Assembly: GCF_021277265.1 (NCBI RefSeq)
Contig: NZ_JAJSOH010000005.1
Location: 62,001 to 126,000, forward strand
DNA length: 64,000 nucleotides
Direction: 5' to 3'
DNA from: Kineosporia rhizophila
GTDB lineage: Bacteria > Actinomycetota > Actinomycetes > Actinomycetales > Kineosporiaceae
The notes beneath the pieces were generated by a model. It did no database searches. It saw nothing but the letters and a program-made list of their open reading frames with translations, and was not told the DNA's origin. Positions 58,795 to 64,000 of the stretch are shown here, in pieces (the first letter of the stretch is position 1; each line of letters opens with the position of its first letter). The translations under genes were made by a program, and so were the position numbers.

Positions 58795-58819
58795 GATGCT
58801 GAACGATAGGCCCTCCGGG

Positions 58820-59518
58820 TCATACCGGCGCCAGGGGCATGAACCTGGCCATGACCTCGTCCATCGCCCCGACCAGGTAGTCGGCCGCGGTTGCATCGCC
58901 GGCGCAGTGGCGCAGCAGTGCCTGCTGGAACAGCCCGTCCATGATCCCGTAGGTGACCTCCGGACCGAACGGCGGCGAGACGTCGGCCAACTCACCGATC
59001 CGCCGGGCCACCCGCCAGGTCATGTCGCACAGCCCGGCGTCGATCGCGGCCACGTCGGCCCGGAACGCCGGGTCGAACATCGACTGCGAGCGCAGGTCGT
59101 ACCAGAGCCGGTGCAGATCGGCGTCCTGCACCATCGACTCGGCCATCGCCAGGGAGAATTCGTGACGCAACTGGGCGGCGGTGCTGGCCGTGGCGATGAT
59201 CGAGTCGTAGCGGCGCATGCAGCGGGTCTTGTACTGCCGCACGCACTGGGTGATCAGATCGACCTTGTCGGCGAAGTAGTAATGCAGGACACCGTGGGAG
59301 AACTCGGAATTCTGGGCGATCTCGCGCAGACTGGTGCGCGCATATCCGAGTTCCGACAGCGTCTTCAGGGCGGCATCGGCGAGTTCGGACCGGCGCTGCT
59401 CGAATTTCGCCCCCCGGCCGCGGCCTTCCTGGCGTTTCGGCACCGCCACGCCGGCCGCTCCGGGCCGTTCCGTAGGCTCAGCCACAGTTTCCCCCGTGGG
59501 ATCTCGTCGCGATTCCAT
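58820..59518 (-). CDS. TetR-family transcriptional regulator
   Basis: About 232 residues: an N-terminal charged tail, then the TetR helix-turn-helix (ADAALKTLSELGYARTSLRE, IAQNSEFSHGVLHYYFADK), and an all-helical effector domain. The start may be at 59518 or five codons further out at 59533. It lies immediately upstream of an aldo/keto reductase gene. A possible TetR-type operator pair lies 236 bp away at 59754-59792. Confidence 0.82.
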   Translation of the reverse strand: MESRRDPTGETVAEPTERPGAAGVAVPKRQEGRGRGAKFEQRRSELADAALKTLSELGYARTSLREIAQNSEFSHGVLHYYFADKVDLITQCVRQYKTRCMRRYDSIIATASTAAQLRHEFSLAMAESMVQDADLHRLWYDLRSQSMFDPAFRADVAAIDAGLCDMTWRVARRIGELADVSPPFGPEVTYGIMDGLFQQALLRHCAGDATAADYLVGAMDEVMARFMPLAPV

Positions 59519-59753
59519 CCACCCGACATCCACCCGTCTTCCCGCACCCTAACGGCGTAGCGACAATGCGTCTCGCCGTCCGGTAAGCCGTTTCCACCAG
59601 CAGCGGACCGCGACTTGGGAGGCTTTCACCCATACTTCCGGCCCCGGTGATCGCTGAATTCCCGGCATTCACGGTGCGGCCACCGAGCCGGATATCGGCG
59701 AAAGCTGCTCACCGAGAGGTGAAAGCAACCGGGCGAGGAATGAGTCCGGAATT

Positions 59754-59771
59754 TCTGGACAAGTGTCCAGA
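59754..59771. promoter_or_regulatory. Inverted-repeat operator
   Basis: TCTGGAC-AAGT-GTCCAGA, perfect 7-bp arms. A second, imperfect copy TTGACAATCGTCCA (59779-59792) is centred 23 bp away and overlaps the -35 of the promoter. The arrangement suits TetR-type repression. Confidence 0.6.
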
Positions 59772-59778
59772 GAGATTC

Positions 59779-59806
59779 TTGACAATCGTCCAGGCCGACC
59801 TATGAT
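59779..59806 (+). promoter_or_regulatory. Consensus-like promoter (TTGACA-16-TATGAT)
   Basis: -35 TTGACA (59779-59784), 16-bp spacer, -10 TATGAT (59801-59806), among the best housekeeping-sigma matches in the window. It reads toward the S49 protease gene with a leader of about 170 bases. GTGATCCGGATCAC, a perfect 14-bp palindrome, follows at 59807-59820 over the expected start point. Confidence 0.7.
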
Positions 59807-59897
59807 GTGATCCGGATCACCAGGCGTTTCCGGCTCCTTCGACTCGTCCCCATCACGGCTCCGGGTGTTCGCAGCGGCGAGGCGCCCGATACGGGGG

Positions 59898-59933
59898 GTG
59901 GCGGTGCCGGCGCGGCCGCGCCGGTACCGCCAC
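59898..59933 (+). other. Large hairpin in the leader of the S49 protease gene
   Basis: An almost perfect 36-base palindrome (one G-T pair) with core GGCGCGGCCGCGCC, in the transcribed leader 53 bases before the ATG. It may act as an attenuator, an RNA stabiliser or a protein-binding site. No T-run follows. Confidence 0.55.
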
Positions 59934-59985
59934 GATCACGCCGGAATTTACCGGTGTGTGCCGATCCCCGGTCTAAAATCGGCCC

Positions 59986-60957
59986 ATGCCCGATGCTCTC
60001 GCCGACTATCTGCTGTTCCTGGCGCAGGGCGTGACCGTGGTCGTCCTCCTGGTCGCCCTGATCCTGGCCGTGACCCGGTTCGCCACGCCCCGCAGGCCTG
60101 CCTCCCGGCTGCGGGTGAAGAACGTGAACGACCACTACGACCGGCTGCGCGACAAGCTGGCCGAGGCGGTCCTGACCAAGAGCGAGCTGAAGGCCCGGCG
60201 CCAGGCCGCCAAGGCGGTGCGCCGGATCCCGGGCCGGCCCCGGGTGTTCGTCCTCGACTTCACCGGCGACCTGAGAGCGTCCCGGGTCGGCAACCTGCGC
60301 GAGGAGATCACCGCGGTCCTCGGTCTGGCCACCCCGTCCGACGAGGTCGTCGTGCGGCTGACCAACCCCGGCGGCACCGTCAACGACCAGGGCCTGGCCG
60401 CCTCGCAGCTGCAGCGCGTGCGGCAACGCGACATCCCGCTCACGGTCTGCGTCGACACCGTCGCGGCCTCGGGCGGCTACATGATGGCCTGCGTGGCCAA
60501 CCGGATCGTGGCCGCCCCGTTCGCGATCGTCGGCTCGATCGGCGTGATCTCCGCCCTGCCCAACTTCAACCGCCTTCTCGACCGGCTGGGCGTGGACTAC
60601 GAGCAGTTCACCGGCGGCGAGTTCAAGCGCACGGTGACCATGTTCGGCCGCAACACCGACGCCGACCGGGCCAAGGCCGGTGAACAGGTCGCCGAGATCC
60701 ACGAGCTGTTCAAGGATTTCGTCCACCGGCAGCGCCCGCAGGTCGACCTCGAACGGGTGGCTACCGGCGAGTACTGGTACGGCAGCGACGCTCTCGGGCT
60801 GAACCTGGTCGACGAGCTGAGCACCAGCGACGACTACCTGCTGCAGGCTCGCGAGCGCGGCGACCTCTTCCAGGTGAGCTACACCGTGCCGCTGTCCCGG
60901 ATCCGCCGCCTGAGCCAGACCGCCACCGGCCAGGTCATGAAAGGGTTCGGGTACTGA
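59986..60957 (+). CDS. S49-family (SohB-like) membrane protease
   Basis: A 323-residue protein with one N-terminal membrane helix (residues about 8-30), a basic coiled linker (about 40-82) and an S49 peptidase domain. Ser162 in DTVAASGGYMMA and Lys214 in GGEFKRTVTMFGR form the expected Ser-Lys dyad. It has one S49 domain, like SohB/bacterial SppA of the short type. The role is probably clearing membrane peptides or quality control. Its stop overlaps the ATG of the next gene (TGATG). Confidence 0.85.
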   Translation: MPDALADYLLFLAQGVTVVVLLVALILAVTRFATPRRPASRLRVKNVNDHYDRLRDKLAEAVLTKSELKARRQAAKAVRRIPGRPRVFVLDFTGDLRASRVGNLREEITAVLGLATPSDEVVVRLTNPGGTVNDQGLAASQLQRVRQRDIPLTVCVDTVAASGGYMMACVANRIVAAPFAIVGSIGVISALPNFNRLLDRLGVDYEQFTGGEFKRTVTMFGRNTDADRAKAGEQVAEIHELFKDFVHRQRPQVDLERVATGEYWYGSDALGLNLVDELSTSDDYLLQARERGDLFQVSYTVPLSRIRRLSQTATGQVMKGFGY

Positions 60958-61700
60958 TGCACGATTCGGACACCACCTACGAGGCCGGGACGCCAGTGAC
61001 GCAGAGAACCGACGACCTGCACCGCCGCGAGAACCGTAGGCGGGTGGCCATCGCGGTCACCACCTTCGTACTGGTTGCTCTGATGGCCGGTGGAGCCACC
61101 GCCTGGCTGACCCGGCCGGAGACTCAGGACACCGCCGCCCCCGCGGGCATCAGTACCACTTCACCTGCCCCCACCACGTCCACCGAACCCGCCCCCAGCG
61201 AGTCGGCCACTGCCGCGCCGACCACGGGCAAGGAGGAACTGCCCAACCAGAAGTCCGACAAGCTGAACGACACTGAAGGCGCCCAGTACTGGATCTGGGC
61301 CCCGCCGACGGCCGAGGGCAAGCGCATGCTGACCGTCGAGACCGACGGCACGCTCAGCCTGTCCCGGTCGAACAAGGCGGCGGACAAGGACGACTGGCTG
61401 AACTTCCGCGGAGAGCTCGCTCTGCTTCCGGTGGGCTGGAACCAGTATCAGATCATGAGCGTGCGCGACAGCGAGGAGGCCGACGCCTTCTGCGTCACCG
61501 TCCTGCAGGCCGGTTTCGCCCTCGAGGCCTGCGACGACGGCGACGAGAAGCAGGCTTTCGCCGTCGTGGAGGCCAAGGGCGGTTACACCTTCGAGTACCA
61601 GGAGGAGTCGCGGTACCTGATGGCCGACGGGCGGGAGATCACCTGGACCGACTCCCGCGACGAGGCCACTGTCTTCGCGCTGGAGGGGGCCTCCGGCTGA
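60957..61700 (+). CDS. Membrane-anchored extracytoplasmic protein
   Basis: A 247-residue protein: cytoplasmic N-terminus, one membrane helix (about residues 30-50), a Pro/Ser/Thr-rich spacer (about 55-95), then a compact external domain of about 150 residues with two Cys (FCVTVLQAGFALEACDDG) and Trp-rich strands (QYWIWAPP). The layout resembles lectin-like beta-trefoil domains but I cannot assign it. It is translationally coupled to the S49 protease and may be its substrate or partner. Confidence 0.65.
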   Translation: MHDSDTTYEAGTPVTQRTDDLHRRENRRRVAIAVTTFVLVALMAGGATAWLTRPETQDTAAPAGISTTSPAPTTSTEPAPSESATAAPTTGKEELPNQKSDKLNDTEGAQYWIWAPPTAEGKRMLTVETDGTLSLSRSNKAADKDDWLNFRGELALLPVGWNQYQIMSVRDSEEADAFCVTVLQAGFALEACDDGDEKQAFAVVEAKGGYTFEYQEESRYLMADGREITWTDSRDEATVFALEGASG

Positions 61701-61707
61701 GCCGGGT

Positions 61708-62103
61708 TCAGTCCGCGACGAGTTCGACCTCGAACCCGGCGCCGTTCTCCAGATAGCCCGCGTAGTGCTGGGGGCCGCCGGCGAAGGGGTACTTCTCTTC
61801 GAAGAGCGGCCTCCAGCCTCGTTCCGGCGCCTGAGCCATCAGCCGGTCGAGCTGCTCCCGGGGGCCGGCCCGAAAAGCCAGATGGTTCAGGCCCGGCCGG
61901 AGCCGCTCGTGCTGTTCGGCGGTGAGGGCCTTGCTCTGCTCCACCACCAGGTAGGTGCCCTCGAGCTTCCAGCTGCAGCCGGCCGGCCAGTCCTGGAACT
62001 GCTCGTGGCCCAGTTCCCCCAGCAGCCAGCCCCATTCGTGCCGGGCCGAAGTCAGATCGGCGACCCACAGCTCGACGTGGTGCAGAGATCCCCGGTTTGC
62101 CAT
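61708..62103 (-). CDS. VOC-family (glyoxalase/bleomycin-resistance fold) protein
   Basis: A 131-residue VOC protein: HHVELWVADLTSARHEWGWL at the start and a second half ending GYLENGAGFEVELV, giving the paired beta-alpha-beta-beta-beta modules with metal-type His and Glu. No substrate is indicated. The start at 62103 (MANRGS) avoids the hairpin at 62125-62164, which a start at 62154 would overlap. Confidence 0.8.
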   Translation of the reverse strand: MANRGSLHHVELWVADLTSARHEWGWLLGELGHEQFQDWPAGCSWKLEGTYLVVEQSKALTAEQHERLRPGLNHLAFRAGPREQLDRLMAQAPERGWRPLFEEKYPFAGGPQHYAGYLENGAGFEVELVAD

Positions 62104-62124
62104 CCCCCTACTCTGCCCGAAATT

Positions 62125-62164
62125 GAGGACGCCGGTGGGCACCCAGGTGCCCACCGGCGTCCTC
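62125..62164. terminator. Hairpin after acs, sharing its stem with the 218-261 hairpin
   Basis: A 19-bp perfect stem (GAGGACGCCGGTGGGCACC and complement) with loop CA, 11 bases downstream of the acs stop on the minus strand. The inner 16 bp are identical to the palindrome near the left edge of the window. Confidence 0.75.
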
Positions 62165-62175
62165 AGATCTGCGGT

Positions 62176-64000
62176 TCAGTCGGAGGAACTACCCAGACCC
62201 TTCTTGATCAGGTCCATCACGGTGGAGTCGGCCAGCGTGGTCACGTCGCCCACCGCGCGGTTCTCGGCGACGTCCTGCAATAGCCGGCGCATGATCTTGC
62301 CCGAGCGGGTCTTCGGCAGTTCGGCCACCACCATCACCTGCCGGGGCTTGGCGATCGGCCCGATCTCCTTGGCCACGTGATTGCGCAACTCGGTGATCAC
62401 GGCCTCGGCCTGGGACTCGTCGTAACCCGCGTCACCGCGCAGGATCACGAACGCACACACCGCCTGGCCGGTGGTCTCGTCGGCCGCCCCGACCACCGCG
62501 GCCTCGGCCACCTTGGGGTGCGAGACCAGGGCGGACTCGATCTCGGTGGTCGAGAGCCGGTGCCCGGACACGTTCATCACGTCGTCCACCCGGCCGAGCA
62601 GCCAGACGTCGCCGTCCTCGTCCTTCTTCGCGCCGTCGCCGGCGAAGTAGAGGCCGTCGAAGCGCGACCAGTAGGTGTCCTTGTAGCGCTCCGGGTCGCC
62701 CCAGATACCGCGCAGCATGGACGGCCACGGCTCGGTGAGCACCAGGTAGCCGCCGGAGCCGTTGGGCACCGGGTTGGCGTCGTTGTCGACCACGTCCACC
62801 GAGATGCCGGGCAGCGGGACCTGGGCCGAACCGGGCTTGGCGGTGGTGACCCCGGGCAGCGGGCTGATCATGATGGCGCCGGTCTCGGTCTGCCACCAGG
62901 TGTCCACGATCGGGGTGCGGTCGCCGCCGATGTGCTTGCGGTACCAGACCCAGGCCTCGGGGTTGATCGGCTCACCGACCGAGCCCAGCACGCGCAGGCT
63001 GGACAGGTCGAACGAGGCGGGGATGTCGTCGCCCCACTTCATGAACGTCCGGATCGCGGTGGGCGCGGTGTAGAGCTGGGTGATCCGGTACTTCTGCACG
63101 ATCTCCCAGAACCGGCCCTTGTGCGGGGTGTCCGGGGTGCCCTCGTAGATCACCTGGGAGGCGCCGTTGGCCAGCGGGCCGTAGACGATGTAGCTGTGCC
63201 CGGTGACCCAGCCGATGTCGGCCGTGCACCAGTAGATGTCCTTCTCCGGCCGCAGGTCGAACACGTTGCGGTGGGTGTACGCGGTCTGGGTCAGGTAGCC
63301 GCCGGAGGTGTGCAGGATCCCCTTCGGCTTACCGGTCGTGCCGCTGGTGTAGAGGATGAACAGCGGGTGCTCGGCGTCGAAGGCCTGCGGCTCGTGCACG
63401 TCGGAGGCGCTGTCCACGACGTCGTGCCACCAGACGTCCTTCTCGTCGTTCCACTCCACGTCCTGCTTGGTGCGCTGGACCACCAGCACCTTCTGCACCG
63501 ACGGGGTGTTCACCACCGCGGCGTCCACGGCGGGCTTGAGCGCCGAGGGGTTGCCCCGGCGGTAGCCGCCGTCCGCGGTGATGACGACCTTGGCGTCCGC
63601 GTCGTCGATCCGGCTGCGCAGGGCCTCGGCCGAGAAGCCACCGAAGACCACCGAGTGCGCGGCCCCGATCCGGGCGCAGGCCAGCATCGAGATCACCGCC
63701 TCGGGAATCATCGGCAGGTAGATCGCCACCCGGTCGCCCGCTTCGACCCCGAGCCCGGTGAGCGCGTTGGCCGCCTTGGAGACCTCGCGCTGCAGCTCGG
63801 CGTAGGTGATCTCGCGGGTGTCGCCCGGCTCGCCCTCGAAGTACAGCGCCACCCGCTCGCCGTTGCCCGCCTCGACGTGCCGGTCCACGCAGTTGTAGGC
63901 CACGTTCAGGGTGCCGCCGACGAACCACTTGGCGAACGGCGCGTCCGACCAGTCCAGGGTCTGCGTCCACGGGGTGGCCCAGGTGAGCGCGCGGGCCTGC
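62176..64000 (-). CDS. acs: Acetyl-CoA synthetase (N-terminus beyond window)
   Basis: The last 608 or so residues of AMP-forming acetyl-CoA synthetase; the frame is open to the right edge and the true start lies beyond it. Visible motifs are the adenylation P-loop [29 protein letters not shown], the [16 protein letters not shown] acetate pocket, [21 protein letters not shown] and the catalytic C-terminal lysine in [11 protein letters not shown]. It activates acetate to acetyl-CoA. The Lys is the usual acetylation-control site of Acs. Confidence 0.95.
   Translation of the reverse strand, partial: QARALTWATPWTQTLDWSDAPFAKWFVGGTLNVAYNCVDRHVEAGNGERVALYFEGEPGDTREITYAELQREVSKAANALTGLGVEAGDRVAIYLPMIPEAVISMLACARIGAAHSVVFGGFSAEALRSRIDDADAKVVITADGGYRRGNPSALKPAVDAAVVNTPSVQKVLVVQRTKQDVEWNDEKDVWWHDVVDSASDVHEPQAFDAEHPLFILYTSGTTGKPKGILHTSGGYLTQTAYTHRNVFDLRPEKDIYWCTADIGWVTGHSYIVYGPLANGASQVIYEGTPDTPHKGRFWEIVQKYRITQLYTAPTAIRTFMKWGDDIPASFDLSSLRVLGSVGEPINPEAWVWYRKHIGGDRTPIVDTWWQTETGAIMISPLPGVTTAKPGSAQVPLPGISVDVVDNDANPVPNGSGGYLVLTEPWPSMLRGIWGDPERYKDTYWSRFDGLYFAGDGAKKDEDGDVWLLGRVDDVMNVSGHRLSTTEIESALVSHPKVAEAAVVGAADETTGQAVCAFVILRGDAGYDESQAEAVITELRNHVAKEIGPIAKPRQVMVVAELPKTRSGKIMRRLLQDVAENRAVGDVTTLADSTVMDLIKKGLGSSSD

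Larger units (their letters stand above)
59534..59985. other. 452-bp intergenic region with promoter, operators and leader hairpin
   Basis: It holds the sites listed next and no supported gene. A 75-codon frame from 59807 has low-complexity composition and no ribosome site. Confidence 0.5.

Noticed and set aside
59807-60034. 75-codon frame before the S49 protease
   Set aside because: It overlaps the leader hairpin, lacks a ribosome site and has low-complexity content.
61693-61705. Short inverted repeat between the converging genes near 61.7 kb
   Set aside because: The single-base loop cannot form a stable hairpin and there is no T-run, so I do not call a terminator.

Overview
The window is a GC-rich chromosomal segment with tightly packed genes, many ATGA/GTGA stop-start overlaps, GTG/TTG starts and actinobacterial gene types (PspC, DUF3037, ABC1 kinases, many IclR/LacI/TetR/GntR regulators). 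It is most likely from a filamentous or motile actinomycete. A Kineosporia-like genome would fit, but I infer that from style only and no marker gene proves it. I see no tRNA, rRNA, CRISPR array, integrase or insertion sequence.

Layout. 0-4 kb: a HipA-like kinase/DUF3037 pair and small membrane proteins. 4-7.6 kb: a small membrane protein, an ABC ATPase and an FtsX-type permease. 7.6-10.8 kb: P450, ABC1-kinase and a divergent TetR around a perfect operator. 11-16.4 kb: a secreted protein, a LacI regulator with twin operators, an amidohydrolase plus thiol-dioxygenase operon, and a histidine ammonia-lyase homologue whose cofactor-forming Ala-Ser-Gly triad reads Gly-Thr-Gly. 16.5-21 kb: an IclR regulator and a complete OpuC-type quaternary-amine importer. 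21-22 kb: two small exported or cysteine-rich proteins, one behind an iron (DtxR/IdeR-type) box. 22-28.5 kb: an IclR regulator and a histidine-utilisation operon (hutU, an M20 amidohydrolase, hutF, hutI) without a canonical hutH or hutG. 28.5-32.5 kb: acetyltransferase, oxidoreductase and ABC exporter, followed by a gene-free degenerate 17-bp repeat array.

33-57 kb is a choline to glycine-betaine to glycine catabolic island: a Rieske oxygenase with its reductase and ferredoxin, an IclR regulator, betaine-aldehyde dehydrogenase, choline dehydrogenase, a ProU-type importer with a fused double permease, dimethylglycine oxidase, and heterotetrameric sarcosine oxidase soxBDAG under a GntR regulator. 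A DUF805 protein with a Gly/Gln/Tyr-rich tail, a DUF2000/AraC pair and a Schlafen-type gene broken by one in-frame TAA lie inside it. 57-64 kb holds two aldo-keto reductases, a TetR, an S49 (SohB-like) protease operon behind a strong promoter, a VOC protein and the 3' part of acs.

How it fits together. Two unrelated betaine-class importers and a full demethylation route give a carbon/nitrogen/one-carbon supply from choline and betaine. Two near-identical 13-bp palindromes sit before the ProU operon and the dimethylglycine oxidase gene, pointing to one shared regulator, most simply the IclR encoded at 36 kb. The candidate for something new is the unit at 14.7-21 kb: a lyase-fold protein apparently without the MIO electrophile, its own IclR, and a betaine-type importer. 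It may import and cleave a histidine-betaine such as ergothioneine, with the neighbouring hut-type genes able to receive the product. That is inference.
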